This document shows positions 31,521 to 40,539 of a stretch of DNA of 64,000 bases, piece by piece (the first letter of the stretch is position 1; each line of letters starts with the position of its first letter). This stretch comes from Azophilus sp965215035 (GTDB taxonomy: Bacteria; Pseudomonadota; Gammaproteobacteria; Pseudomonadales; Azotimanducaceae), in assembly GCA_965215035.1 (NCBI GenBank), contig OZ244040.1, forward strand, positions 744,001 to 808,000. Direction: 5' to 3'. The notes under the pieces were generated by a model, which was not told where the DNA came from, did no database searches, and saw nothing but the letters and a program-made list of their open reading frames with translations. The translations under genes were made by a program, and so were the position numbers.

Positions 31521-32837
31521 CTACTGCAGCGTGTCGATAAACGGCGACCATGCGGGTTCCCGCACATCCCCCGACGACGACGGTAACCGATACTTCACGC
31601 GCCCGTCGATCGAAACGACCGCAAGTATACCCCGACCCCGTTCCTTAGTCGCGTAGATTAGCATCGTTCCATTGGGTGCCAGCGACGGCGATTCATCTAG
31701 GCGTGTCTCCGTCAGAATCCTCAGGTCGTCTCGTTCCAAGTCCAGCCAGGCGACGTGATCGATGCGGTTGCGGCGGTGCACGAATATCAGGTGCGCACCG
31801 TCCGCAAGCAGGCGCGCGCGGGCATTGTAGGGGCCGTGGAAGGTCAGTCGCTCAACGAGGTTGGTGGCCAGTTCCAACTGGTAGATCTGCGGTCGGCCGC
31901 CCCGGTCGGACGTGAATACGAGGCTACGGCCGTCCGGGGTCCAGCTTGGTTCCGTATCGATGCCGTGGTGCCGGGTGACTTGGCGCAAGCGGCGGTCGGC
32001 CAGGTTCATAACATAGATCTCCGGATTGCCGTCCCGGGAGAGCACCAGGGCGAGGCTTCGGCCATCCGGCGAGAAGACCGGCGAACCGTTGATGCCGGGG
32101 AAGCTGGAAATGATTTCGCGATTCCCCGTCTCGATTTCCTGCAGGACAACCGTGGGTCGACCGGTCTCGAAGGATACGTAGGCCAGCCGCTTGCCGTCCG
32201 GAGACCAGCTTGGCGACATGATGGGCTCAACGGACGACAACAGCGTGCGCGAACGGGCACCGTCGGAGTCGGCCAGTTCCAGCCGGTATCGTGCGTAGCT
32301 CGTGCCCGCATCCTGGGCCAGCACGTAGACGATTCGGGTGGAAAACGCGCCGCGGATACCCGTGATCGCCTCAAAGACGACATCGGAGATGCGGTGTGCC
32401 AGATCCCGCCATGCAGCGAGCGGGGCGGTAAGCCGCTCTTCGATCAAGAGCCGCTCGTTGGCCACATCATAGAGTTCGTAGGCCACCGAGACGTCGCCGT
32501 TGAACTCGCGGTCGACCCGGCCGATGACCAGATATTCGGTCTTCAGGATGCGCCAATCCCGAAAGAACACCTCCTTGTGCTCGCTCGGGAAAGAAAGCAT
32601 GTTGCGCCGCTCCTCCGGTGCAAACTGGCCGCTGCGCGCCAAATCGAAGTCGATGATCTCGGCCATCTGTTGCTGGCCAGCAAGCTCGGGGGCCAAGCGG
32701 AACGGAACGACGGCTATCCTGGTGGGATTGTCGTAACCGGCATCGATGACGATGGTGTCGAGGCCCTCGGAGGCGTTGGCAACCCCCAGGGCAAGCAGCA
32801 TCGCAACCGCCCCGGTGATACTTCCCGCCCAGCGCAA
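31521..32837 (-). CDS. tolB: Tol-Pal system beta-propeller protein TolB
   Basis: 438 residues. Signal peptide (about 1-22; the frame's first codon is TTG), then the TolB N-terminal domain (IAVVPFRLAPELAG ... YLVIGRV) and a six-bladed WD/TolB beta-propeller with repeating SWSPDGKRLAYVS, VFSPDGRSLALV, SWTPDGRSLVFTSDRGG and SLAPNGTMLIYA. TolB is the periplasmic link between Pal and TolA. The only ATG nearby would shorten the signal peptide too far, so the TTG start is preferred. The start is preceded by a two-copy hairpin repeat. Confidence 0.95.
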   Translation of the reverse strand: MRWAGSITGAVAMLLALGVANASEGLDTIVIDAGYDNPTRIAVVPFRLAPELAGQQQMAEIIDFDLARSGQFAPEERRNMLSFPSEHKEVFFRDWRILKTEYLVIGRVDREFNGDVSVAYELYDVANERLLIEERLTAPLAAWRDLAHRISDVVFEAITGIRGAFSTRIVYVLAQDAGTSYARYRLELADSDGARSRTLLSSVEPIMSPSWSPDGKRLAYVSFETGRPTVVLQEIETGNREIISSFPGINGSPVFSPDGRSLALVLSRDGNPEIYVMNLADRRLRQVTRHHGIDTEPSWTPDGRSLVFTSDRGGRPQIYQLELATNLVERLTFHGPYNARARLLADGAHLIFVHRRNRIDHVAWLDLERDDLRILTETRLDESPSLAPNGTMLIYATKERGRGILAVVSIDGRVKYRLPSSSGDVREPAWSPFIDTLQ

Positions 32838-32863
32838 CCAACTGGGTGGCCCCTCGGGGGTGG

Positions 32864-32950
32864 CCTGCGAGGGGTGCCCCCTCGCGCTCCCCGGCTGAGG
32901 GCTCTTTTCCTGCGAGGGGTGCCCCCTCGCGCTCCCCGGCTGAAGGCTCT
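32864..32950 (-). repeat. Two 45-bp hairpin repeats between tolA and tolB
   Basis: CCTGCGAGGGGTGCCCCCTC and the following CGCGCTCCCCGGCTGAGGGC recur with a 45-bp period at 32864 and 32909. Each unit contains the perfect hairpin GCGAGGGG-TGC-CCCCTCGC. This REP-like array fills the whole tolA-tolB gap and would fold strongly in the polycistronic mRNA, possibly tuning tolB expression or mRNA decay. Confidence 0.75.
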
Positions 32951-32951
32951 A

Positions 32952-33671
32952 TCACCTTAGTAGATCCTCTGGCTTGAACAATAGGGAGAATCGGCGGAAG
33001 TAGCGTTCGAATAGGTCCGCCTCCGCCGGAACCTCGAAGTCGTGGGCCTTGCGTACCGCGGCTTCGGCCGAGCGGTCGAAGGCGGCGTTGCCGCTGGAAT
33101 CGAGCACGGTAACACCCACGACCTCGCCGGTTGGCACCAACTCCACGAGCAGCCTGGCCCGCATGCCATTGCGTGCGCTTGGCGGGCGCGACCAGTTGGC
33201 GACGACCCGCTGATAAATGCCCAACCGGAAGCTCGCGGCGGCATGCTCCTGTTCGCCCGCGGCAAGTTCCCCGGCCTCGAACTCCAGCGCCTGGTCAAAC
33301 GACTGCCGGGCGAGTTCGGCCAAGCGTTGCCGCTGCCGTTCAAGCTCACGCTGCCGCTGCTCTGCCCGCCGATCAACCGCCGGGCGCTCAGGCTTAGCGG
33401 CGGGCTTGGGCGGCGCGGCGCGCACGGGGGCGGGTGTGGGCGCGGCCTTAGCGGGAGCGGGCGGCGCGGGCTTGACCACCGGCGCCGCCCTGGGTGTTTG
33501 CCGGGATTCCGGCTGCATCACGATCAATTGCGACTGGACGATGCGCGGCTGGATCTCCAGGATTTCGCGCTGCAGCGGATTCCAGCCCACATACAGCGCC
33601 GCCACGGCGGCGAGATGCACCCCGGCGGCCAACAGCAGGGGCAAACTGTAAAAGCGAACCGCATACCACAT
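32952..33671 (-). CDS. tolA: Tol-Pal system protein TolA
   Basis: 239 residues, short for TolA. N-terminal membrane helix (LPLLLAAGVHLAAVAALYVGW), a Pro/Ala/Lys-rich stretch (VVKPAPPAPAKAAPTPAPVRAAP), a brief charged helix (RQRELERQRQRLAELARQ), and the C-terminal TonB/TolA fold (IYQRVVANWSRPPSARNGMRARLLVELVPTGEVVGVTVLDSSGN). The long helical domain II of enterobacterial TolA is reduced to a few tens of residues. It energises Pal movement with TolQR. The gene starts 3 nt after the tolR stop. Confidence 0.92.
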   Translation of the reverse strand: MWYAVRFYSLPLLLAAGVHLAAVAALYVGWNPLQREILEIQPRIVQSQLIVMQPESRQTPRAAPVVKPAPPAPAKAAPTPAPVRAAPPKPAAKPERPAVDRRAEQRQRELERQRQRLAELARQSFDQALEFEAGELAAGEQEHAAASFRLGIYQRVVANWSRPPSARNGMRARLLVELVPTGEVVGVTVLDSSGNAAFDRSAEAAVRKAHDFEVPAEADLFERYFRRFSLLFKPEDLLR

Positions 33672-33674
33672 CGG

Positions 33675-34121
33675 TCAGCTCTCAAGGTCCGGTGGATCGG
33701 TGATCAGGCCGACGCTCTCGGCACCGGCCCTTTGCAGGACCGACATGACCCGCACCACCGCGCCGTAGTCCAGGCGGTGGTCGGCCTTGATGTATACGCC
33801 CACATCCGGCCTGGCGCGCAGGATCTTCGCAGCTTGATCTTCCAAGGAGTAGAAGGTGACCCGGGTTCCCTCCTCATCGGCGTTGCGAATGCCCAGGTTG
33901 ACAAACAGAGCACCATCCTGCCGCATCGACACGACCAAGGGATCTTCCGCCGTATCCGCAATCGGCTCGGATGGCGCTTGCGGCAGATCGACCAGCACGC
34001 CCTGGGTCAGGAGTGGCGCCGTGGCCATGAAGATGACCAACAACACCAGCATGACATCGATATAGGGCACGACGTTGATTTCCGACATCGGCCTTCTGCG
34101 GGTGACCATGGTGCCGGTCAT
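33675..34121 (-). CDS. tolR: Tol-Pal system protein TolR
   Basis: 148 residues of the ExbD/TolR family: PMSEINVVPYIDVMLVLLVIFMATAPLL, one membrane helix with the conserved Asp that lines the TolQR proton channel, then a periplasmic domain with VGVYIKADHRLDYGAVVRVM. ATGA overlap with the end of tolQ. Confidence 0.97.
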   Translation of the reverse strand: MTGTMVTRRRPMSEINVVPYIDVMLVLLVIFMATAPLLTQGVLVDLPQAPSEPIADTAEDPLVVSMRQDGALFVNLGIRNADEEGTRVTFYSLEDQAAKILRARPDVGVYIKADHRLDYGAVVRVMSVLQRAGAESVGLITDPPDLES

Positions 34122-34807
34122 GGGTGTTTCGCCGCCCGGGCCTGGACGGCGCGGTGCAGAATACTGGTGAGTTCGTCGCTGAACGATTCGATGCGCTTCA
34201 TCGAAACCTCCACCCGCGCCGAGAACCGGTTGTACGCGATCACCGCCGGAATGGCGGCAAACAGACCCATTGCGGTCGCCACCAGCGCCTCGGAGATGCC
34301 GGGCGCCACCGAGGCCAAGGTTGCCTGGCTCATATTGGCCAGGCTGCGGAATGAATTCATGATACCCCAGACCGTGCCGAAAAGGCCGACATAGGGGCTG
34401 GTGGAGCCCACGGTCGCCAGGAAGGTCAGATGCGTTCCCAACCGCGCCTCCTCCCGGGTCAGTGCCACCCGCATGCCGCGTTGCACACCCTGCATAACGG
34501 AGTCCACCTCGGAGCCAGGCTGCTCAGACAGCCTTTCGAACTCCTTGAATCCGGCGACGAAGACGGTTTCGATACCGGTGAGGTTCTCGCGCCCATCGAG
34601 TTCCACGTACAGTTCCCGAAGATCCACACCCGACCAAAAGTGATCCTCGAAATCATCCGCTTCCGAGCGCACCCGGCGCAGGAAGAACCAGCGCTGGAAG
34701 ATCATCATCCAGGAGGCGATGGAAGCCAGCGCCAGCATGACGATGACAATCTGCACCGGCAGGCTGGCGTTGGCGATGAGTTCTAATACGGAAAGTTGCT
34801 CGGGCAC
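34118..34807 (-). CDS. tolQ: Tol-Pal system protein TolQ
   Basis: 229 residues, GTG start. Three membrane helices in the MotA/TolQ/ExbB layout, including TVGSTSPYVGLFGTVWGIMNSF and LVATAMGLFAAIPAVIAYNRF. TolQ is the stator partner of TolR and energises TolA. In most gammaproteobacteria the thioesterase gene ybgC lies between ruvB and tolQ; here tolQ begins 20 bp after the ruvB stop and ybgC is absent. Confidence 0.97.
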   Translation of the reverse strand: MPEQLSVLELIANASLPVQIVIVMLALASIASWMMIFQRWFFLRRVRSEADDFEDHFWSGVDLRELYVELDGRENLTGIETVFVAGFKEFERLSEQPGSEVDSVMQGVQRGMRVALTREEARLGTHLTFLATVGSTSPYVGLFGTVWGIMNSFRSLANMSQATLASVAPGISEALVATAMGLFAAIPAVIAYNRFSARVEVSMKRIESFSDELTSILHRAVQARAAKHP

Positions 34808-34827
34808 GGTGTCGCTTAGGCTCCCTG

Positions 34828-35889
34828 TTAGCGTTCGGGCAGATTTAGAATCGCCTGGGCATCCTCGGCTCGACCGTCCCCCGGGGGTACCGCCAAGCCA
34901 AAATGCAGGTACGCCTTGCCCGTCGCCACCCGGCCTCGGGGCGTGCGCATGAGAAAACCCTGCTGAATAAGATAGGGCTCCAGCACATCTTCGATGGTGT
35001 CTCGTTCCTCGCTGAGCGCCGCGCCTAGGGAGTCGAGCCCCACCGGGCCGCCGGAGAACTTGTCGATTATGGTCTTCAGCAGCCGTCGGTCCATGTTATC
35101 GAAACCCTCGCCATCGACGTTTAGCATATTCAGTGCCGCGTCCGCGGTGCCACGGTCGACCGCGCCATCCGCCCGCACCTCGGCGAAGTCGCGCACCCGC
35201 CGCAACAGGCGGTTGGCGATGCGGGGCGTACCCCGGGAACGGCGGGCGACCTCCCGGGCACCGTCCGGGTTCACCGCCAACTGTACCTTTTTTGCCGATC
35301 TCGCGACGATCTCGCACAGTTCCTCCACCGTATAGAAATCCAGCCGCTGCACGATGCCGAAACGATCCCTGAGCGGCGAGGTCAACAGGCCCGCCCGGGT
35401 GGTGGCGCCGATGAGCGTGAAGTGGCTCAGGTCGAGCTTCAACGACCGCGCCGCCGGGCCGTCGCCGATGAGAATGTCGATCTGAAAATCTTCCATGGCG
35501 GGGTATAGCACCTCTTCGACAACCGGCGAAAGGCGGTGTATCTCATCGACAAAGAGCACATCGCGGTCTTCCAGGTTGGTCAGCATCGCCGCGAGGTCGC
35601 CGGGCCGTTCCAGCACCGGCCCGGAAGTCGACTTGATGGCAACGCCCATCTCGTTGGCGACAATGTTGGCCAGGGTGGTCTTGCCCAACCCCGGAGGGCC
35701 AAAGATCAGGGTGTGGTCGAGCGCCTCGCCACGTCGGCGCGCCGCCTCCATGAACACCGCCATCTGTTCCTTGGCCACGCTCTGGCCGACGTATTCATGG
35801 AGCCGTCCGGGCCGCAGGCTGCGGTCGAAGCGGGCCTCGGCCGGGTTCTCGGCGCCGGGGTCGAGCAGGCGGTCTGGCTCGATGGTCAC
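34828..35889 (-). CDS. ruvB: Holliday junction branch-migration ATPase RuvB
   Basis: 353 residues, GTG start with GTGA overlap of ruvA. Walker A is in LIFGPPGLGKTTLANIVA, Walker B in VLFVDEIHRL, sensor-1 Thr in IGATTRAGLL, and the C-terminal winged helix ends QQGFLMRTPRGRVATGKAYLHFGL. A hexameric motor that drives branch migration with RuvA. Confidence 0.98.
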   Translation of the reverse strand: MTIEPDRLLDPGAENPAEARFDRSLRPGRLHEYVGQSVAKEQMAVFMEAARRRGEALDHTLIFGPPGLGKTTLANIVANEMGVAIKSTSGPVLERPGDLAAMLTNLEDRDVLFVDEIHRLSPVVEEVLYPAMEDFQIDILIGDGPAARSLKLDLSHFTLIGATTRAGLLTSPLRDRFGIVQRLDFYTVEELCEIVARSAKKVQLAVNPDGAREVARRSRGTPRIANRLLRRVRDFAEVRADGAVDRGTADAALNMLNVDGEGFDNMDRRLLKTIIDKFSGGPVGLDSLGAALSEERDTIEDVLEPYLIQQGFLMRTPRGRVATGKAYLHFGLAVPPGDGRAEDAQAILNLPER

Positions 35890-36488
35890 GATGTTCGCTC
35901 TGCCTGGGCAAAGCGCCGCAGCGCCTCGCGAACCACCTGCTCGGCGGAAAGCCCCCTGCCTTCGATGCCCGCCACCGCCCGGGCCGCTTCGCCCGCCCTG
36001 TAGCCAAGCGCAACAAGTGCCCGCTCGGCCTCGGCGACCGCCTCGGTGTGGGTGGCCCGCACCGGGTCGGCAGCGGCGATATCAAGCTCGGAGAGCCGAT
36101 CCTTGAGGTCGACAAGCATCCGTTCCGCCGTCTTGCGGCCCACGCCCGGCACCTTGACGAGGCGGGAGACATCGCCTTGTGCGGCGGCTAGGGCTAGCTC
36201 GCCAATTTCCACGCTGGAGATCACCGACAGGGCGAGCTTGGGCCCCACGCCACTGATACGGAGCAGGGCGCGAAACAGGTCGCGCGCCTCTGTGGAATCG
36301 AATCCGTACAACTGCTGGGCATCGTCGCGAACGATAAAATGGGTATGCAGCACCAAGTCGCCGCCCGTCCGGGGCAGGGCGGCAAGTGCGGGAACCGGAA
36401 TTTCCACCTCGTAGCCGATGCCGGCAACGTCAACCAGCACGGTCTGTTCGTTGGCCGCCACAAGCTGGCCACGAATGCGCCCAATCAC
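35886..36488 (-). CDS. ruvA: Holliday junction DNA-binding protein RuvA
   Basis: 200 residues. Start GTG 36488 gives MIGRIRGQLV and a GTGA overlap with the ruvC stop; the longer frame to 36512 is not needed. OB-fold domain, then helix-hairpin-helix motifs (RISGVGPKLALSVIS; KVPGVGRKTAERMLVDLKDRL), then domain III that contacts RuvB. GGAGG is only 3 nt from the GTG, so expression probably relies on coupling to ruvC. Confidence 0.97.
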   Translation of the reverse strand: MIGRIRGQLVAANEQTVLVDVAGIGYEVEIPVPALAALPRTGGDLVLHTHFIVRDDAQQLYGFDSTEARDLFRALLRISGVGPKLALSVISSVEIGELALAAAQGDVSRLVKVPGVGRKTAERMLVDLKDRLSELDIAAADPVRATHTEAVAEAERALVALGYRAGEAARAVAGIEGRGLSAEQVVREALRRFAQAERTS

Positions 36489-37048
36489 CGGCCTCCGCCC
36501 CGCACATCGCACGCATTTCGCCTACCACTCACAGTAGCAGTATTTACGTGACAAATGGCAATCGCAAGGGCATCCGCCGCATCCGGGGCCGGCAAACCGC
36601 CCAGGTTCAGCAATACGCGCACCATATGCTGCACCTGCGCCTTGGTTGCCCGCCCGGTGCCCACGACGGCTTTCTTCACGGTACGGGCAGAATACTCGAA
36701 AACCTCGAGATTGGCGGCAACCGCAGCGGCAATGGCGACACCCCGGGCCTGCCCGAGCTTCAGGGCGGACTGCGCGTTGTGGGCCAGGAACACATCCTCG
36801 ATGGCCAGCACATCCGCCCCGTAGGTAGCAATCAGTTCCGTGACGTCTCCGTAGATCCGTCCGAGCCGGGCCGGCATGGCACCCGCCGGTGGGCGGATGC
36901 GCCCGGCGGCGACAAAGGCGGGGCTGCCGCCATCGACTCTGATTAGCCCATAGCCGGTGATCCGGGAACCGGGGTCGATGCCGAGAACCTTGACCGGGCC
37001 CGCCCGCCCAGACGGCGCCGCACCGGCACCGCGAATATCAGGGGCCAT
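36485..37048 (-). CDS. ruvC: Holliday junction endonuclease RuvC
   Basis: 187 residues from ATG 37048. Catalytic acids are visible: Asp in VLGIDPGSRITGYG, Glu in VLAIEDVFLAHNAQSA, and Asp in APDAADALAIAICH. The N-terminal ~18 residues (PDIRGAGAAPSGRAGP) are an extension beyond the usual start, because no start codon lies at VKVLGIDPG. It overlaps the epimerase gene by 11 bp. First of ruvC-ruvA-ruvB. Confidence 0.96.
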   Translation of the reverse strand: MAPDIRGAGAAPSGRAGPVKVLGIDPGSRITGYGLIRVDGGSPAFVAAGRIRPPAGAMPARLGRIYGDVTELIATYGADVLAIEDVFLAHNAQSALKLGQARGVAIAAAVAANLEVFEYSARTVKKAVVGTGRATKAQVQHMVRVLLNLGGLPAPDAADALAIAICHVNTATVSGRRNACDVRGGGR

Positions 37049-38057
37049 GGTCGACCTTGTAGTAGTCGCAATACCAGTCAATGAACCTGCGCACACCGGT
37101 TTCCACCGGTGTTTGTGGCCGGTAGCCGAGGTCGCGCCCAAGCTCGGTAGTATCCGACCAGGTATCGGCGACATCGCCCGGCTGCATGGGCAGCAACCGC
37201 TTCTCCGCCGTGCGGCCTAGGAATCGCTCGATGAGTTCGATGTAACGTACCAGGTCCACCGGGTTGTTGCTGCCAACGTTGTAGACCCGGTACGGTGCCG
37301 CCGATGTGGCCGGGTCGGGGGCATCGCCGTCCCAGCCGGCATCGCCCTCGGGCACCCGGTCGATCACCCGCACCGTTCCCTCGACGATATCGTCGATGTA
37401 GGTGAAGTCGCGTTTGTGCCGACCGTAGTTGTAGATGTCGATGGGTTCGCCCGCCAGTATCTTGCGGGTAAAGGTGAACAGCGCCTGGTCAGGGCGACCC
37501 CAGGGCCCATAAACGGTGAAGAAGCGCAGCCCCGTGGTCGGCAGGCCATGCAGGTGGCTGTAGACGTGGGCCATCAACTCATTTGACCGCTTGGTGGCCG
37601 CGTACAGGGAAATCGGATGGCCGGCACCGTCGTGCTCGGAATACGGCAAATGGGTATTGGCACCGTAGACCGAGCTTGTCGAGGCGTAGACAAGGTGCTC
37701 CACCCCGGTTTCCCGCGCCGCCTCCAGTACATTGGCGAACCCAACCAGGTTGCTCTCGACATAGGCATGGGGGTTGACCAGACTGTAGCGGACGCCGGCC
37801 TGGGCGGCCAGGTGCACCACCCGGCGGGGCCGGTGCCTCGCGAACAAGTCAAGCAGGGCTTCTCGGTGCCCCACATCCCGTTGTTCAAAAACAAAGCCCG
37901 GGCTGCCGCGCAACAGCGCCAGGCGGGCGCGCTTCAGGGTAACGTCGTAGTACTCGTTGAGGTTGTCGACGCCAACCACCTCATCGCCCCGGTCGAGCAG
38001 GTGCCGAACAGTGAACGAGCCAATGAACCCGGCCGCGCCGGTAGCGAGTATCTTCAT
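37038..38057 (-). CDS. NAD-dependent UDP-glucuronate 4-epimerase-like sugar epimerase
   Basis: 339 residues, extended SDR. GAAGFIGSFTVRHLLDRG (NAD loop), the Y-x-x-x-K pair with upstream Ser/Thr (YASTSSVYG ... SLYAATKRSNELMAH), RFFTVYGPWGRPDQAL, and DFTYIDDIVEG. The NEYYDVTLKRARL motif and overall pattern match bacterial UDP-glucuronate 4-epimerases used for capsule or LPS galacturonate. Its 3' end overlaps ruvC, an unusual partner, so the ruv genes may be co-transcribed with it. Confidence 0.88.
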   Translation of the reverse strand: MKILATGAAGFIGSFTVRHLLDRGDEVVGVDNLNEYYDVTLKRARLALLRGSPGFVFEQRDVGHREALLDLFARHRPRRVVHLAAQAGVRYSLVNPHAYVESNLVGFANVLEAARETGVEHLVYASTSSVYGANTHLPYSEHDGAGHPISLYAATKRSNELMAHVYSHLHGLPTTGLRFFTVYGPWGRPDQALFTFTRKILAGEPIDIYNYGRHKRDFTYIDDIVEGTVRVIDRVPEGDAGWDGDAPDPATSAAPYRVYNVGSNNPVDLVRYIELIERFLGRTAEKRLLPMQPGDVADTWSDTTELGRDLGYRPQTPVETGVRRFIDWYCDYYKVDHGP

Positions 38058-38229
38058 GCCAAAGCGGCCTTCGGTTCATCCGAGTTCGATTGCCGGCGAC
38101 TTGCCCGGGCCGAACAGGGGGCGGATGATTATAGGGGTCGTTCGCCACCTATCCCGACCGTCGCCCATTCACGGGTGTGGAGGCGCACGAATTGTTGCAA
38201 AGATGTCTAGGGGCTTCAAGGAGGCGGCC

Positions 38230-39402
38230 ATGTGGGACTTCGATTTCGGGCTCGGAGAAACGCTGGACATGCTCCGCGACAGCGTGCGCGCCTTTGCGAG
38301 CGCGGAGATTGCACCCCAGGCCGCGCAAATCGACGCGGCCAACGAGTTCCCGCGCGCACTCTGGCCCAGGCTCGGCGCTCTCGGGGTGCTCGGCATCACC
38401 GTGGAGGAAGGCTACGGCGGGGCGGGCCTTGGCTACCTGGCCCACTGCGTGGCAATGGAGGAAATCAGCCGCGCCTCAGCCTCGGTCGGGCTTTCCTACG
38501 GTGCCCATTCCAACCTCTGCGTGAACCAGATACGGCGCTTCGGCACCGAGGCCCAAAAGAACGCCTACCTGCCCAAACTGGTCTCCGGCGAATACCTCGG
38601 CGCCCTTGCAATGAGCGAGCCGGGTGCCGGGTCGGACGTCATGGGCCTTAAGCTCAGGGCAACCCGTGACGGCGATGTCTGGCGCTTGACGGGCAACAAG
38701 ATGTGGATTACCAACGGCCCGGGCGCCGATGTGCTGGTGGTCTATGCCACGGTGGACCCCAGCGCCGGGCCGCGCGGTGTCACCGCCTTTCTGATCGAGC
38801 GCGGCACCCCGGGTTTCACCACCGCACAGAAGCTGGACAAGCTCGGCATGCGCGGGTCCGACACCTGCGAACTCCTATTCGACGACTGCGTTGTGCCCCA
38901 ATCACAGATACTCGGCGGTGTTGGCGAGGGTGCCGCCATTCTTATGAGCGGCCTCGACTTTGAGCGTGTTGTGCTTGCCGCCGGCCCACTGGGCATCATG
39001 CGCAGTTGCATCGATCTGGTGCTGCCCTATGTTCACGACCGCAAGCAATTCGGACGCCCCATAGGCACTTTCCAACTCATGCAGGGCAAGGTGGCCGATA
39101 TGTATACCACCATGAACGCCTGTCGCGCCTATGTCTATTCGGTGGCTGCCGCCTGCGACCAGGGCCGCACCACTCGTTTCGATGCCGCTGGCTGCATCCT
39201 GTTCGCGGCCGAGAAAGCCACCTGGATGGCGTCGGAGGCGGTGCAGGCACTCGGTGGCAACGGCTACATCAACGACTATCCCGCTGGCCGACTGCTAAGG
39301 GACGCCAAGCTCTACGAGATCGGCGCCGGCACCAGCGAAATCCGCCGCATGCTGATCGGCCGCGAGTTGTTCCAGGCAACGGCGCCACCGGGCCAGGGCT
39401 AG
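38230..39402 (+). CDS. Isovaleryl-CoA dehydrogenase
   Basis: 390 residues from ATG 38230 with AAGGAGG upstream. The acyl-CoA dehydrogenase fold is complete: ALAMSEPGAGSDVMGLKLRA, KMWITNGPGADVLVVYA, DKLGMRGSDTCELLFDDCVVP. The catalytic Glu of the isovaleryl-specific subgroup lies in GLDFERVVLAAGPLG (Glu245), unlike the C-terminal Glu of other ACADs. It oxidises isovaleryl-CoA in leucine catabolism and passes electrons to ETF. No mccA/mccB-type leucine genes are adjacent in this window, so the pathway is completed elsewhere. Confidence 0.9.
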   Translation: MWDFDFGLGETLDMLRDSVRAFASAEIAPQAAQIDAANEFPRALWPRLGALGVLGITVEEGYGGAGLGYLAHCVAMEEISRASASVGLSYGAHSNLCVNQIRRFGTEAQKNAYLPKLVSGEYLGALAMSEPGAGSDVMGLKLRATRDGDVWRLTGNKMWITNGPGADVLVVYATVDPSAGPRGVTAFLIERGTPGFTTAQKLDKLGMRGSDTCELLFDDCVVPQSQILGGVGEGAAILMSGLDFERVVLAAGPLGIMRSCIDLVLPYVHDRKQFGRPIGTFQLMQGKVADMYTTMNACRAYVYSVAAACDQGRTTRFDAAGCILFAAEKATWMASEAVQALGGNGYINDYPAGRLLRDAKLYEIGAGTSEIRRMLIGRELFQATAPPGQG

Positions 39403-39478
39403 CCCCGAACTCTGAATCGCGGGAAGTTGCGCGAATCCCTATAATGCCGCGCGTTGCGTTCCATCCGGTGACCCTGCT

Positions 39479-40450
39479 GTGAAACACCCCGCTCGCATGA
39501 TCATTGTATTCGCACTCGCGCTCCTAGCGGCGCAGGCTACCCTGCCGGCAGCCGCCGACCAGGTCCGCGAGCGCCTGCGGCCGTTCGGACAGGTCTGTCG
39601 AACGACCGACGCCTGTCCCGCCCCGCCCGGCAACCCGACAGCCACCACCGAGCGCCCGAACTGGCAAGTGGTGGATCTGGCCGATAAGTCGGGGCGGCAA
39701 ACCGGCCAACAGGCTGTGCGAAGCCCATGGGTAGCCACCCATATCCGCTGGCCCGAAACCGCCGCCAGCATCGCCTTCTCTTCCGGTGCCTTCTCCACAA
39801 TGCGCTTCACCCATCTGGATCTCGCGGCGGGCGAACCCAGCCGCTATGGCAATTGGCAGAATCACTGGATAACGCTCGGAGTCGGCGATCGTGAGCAGGA
39901 CTTCCGGGTCAGGGCACCTGCCGATGGGCAAGATGTCCTGTTGCTGGGAACAGGGCCCGCCAGGTTCATCGCCCAGGCGGTGGAGAACGACGCCGGCGAT
40001 ACCCTGACGGTTGCCATGCACTATCGCGACAGCGGCCAAGTCGTATTCCCGGTGCCCTTGAATGGCGCAAAACAGGCATTGCAATCCATTGGTCTCATTG
40101 CCGCGACGGGTAGTGGGGACGAGGCCGACGAACCCGCGCCGGCCGAGGTGGCCGCGCCCCCGGCGGAAACGGCAGCGGCAGCCGCCGTGGCGGCGGCTGG
40201 CGGCGTCGAGCGCTCCGGTCAGGAGATCTACGAAACTCGTTGCTTCGCCTGCCATGCGGCCGGTGTTGGCGAGGCACCGTTGTTCGGCAGCCTGGAGCAG
40301 TGGCAGCCGCTCATCGACAAGGGCATGGACACGCTGGTGGCAACCTCGTTGACCGGCCTTAACCTGATGCCGCCCATGGGCACCTGCATCAGTTGCACGG
40401 AGGCGGAGATGCGTGCCGCCATTCAATACATGCTCGACAACGCCCAATAG
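39479..40450 (+). CDS. Cytochrome c5-family protein with an extra N-terminal domain
   Basis: 323 residues, GTG start. Signal peptide (about 1-26), then VRERLRPFGQVC, which resembles the usual cytochrome c5 leader. Next comes an unrecognised beta-rich domain (about 60-210: NWQVVDLADKSG ... WITLGVGDREQDFRVRAP) and an Ala/Pro/Glu linker. The C-terminal haem domain has CFACH (255-259), LNLMPPMGTCISCTEAEM with the distal Met, and a second Cys pair typical of c5. A periplasmic electron carrier is predicted. I do not recognise the middle domain. Confidence 0.8.
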   Translation: MKHPARMIIVFALALLAAQATLPAAADQVRERLRPFGQVCRTTDACPAPPGNPTATTERPNWQVVDLADKSGRQTGQQAVRSPWVATHIRWPETAASIAFSSGAFSTMRFTHLDLAAGEPSRYGNWQNHWITLGVGDREQDFRVRAPADGQDVLLLGTGPARFIAQAVENDAGDTLTVAMHYRDSGQVVFPVPLNGAKQALQSIGLIAATGSGDEADEPAPAEVAAPPAETAAAAAVAAAGGVERSGQEIYETRCFACHAAGVGEAPLFGSLEQWQPLIDKGMDTLVATSLTGLNLMPPMGTCISCTEAEMRAAIQYMLDNAQ

Positions 40451-40539
40451 ACGCCCATCGCTCGGCCAGGGTTTCCAAGCGGCCTCGGTGTTTGCGCCTT
40501 GGCCGCACCAGTCGCGCCTACCCTTCCTTATCCCTCGGG

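Noticed and set aside
31755..32960. Plus-strand 401-codon open frame
   Set aside because: Opposite tolB; composition and lack of motifs show it is a shadow. Its repeated end only reflects the hairpin repeat.
33042..34394. Plus-strand 450-codon open frame
   Set aside because: Opposite tolA-tolR-tolQ, all of which have clear family motifs on the minus strand.
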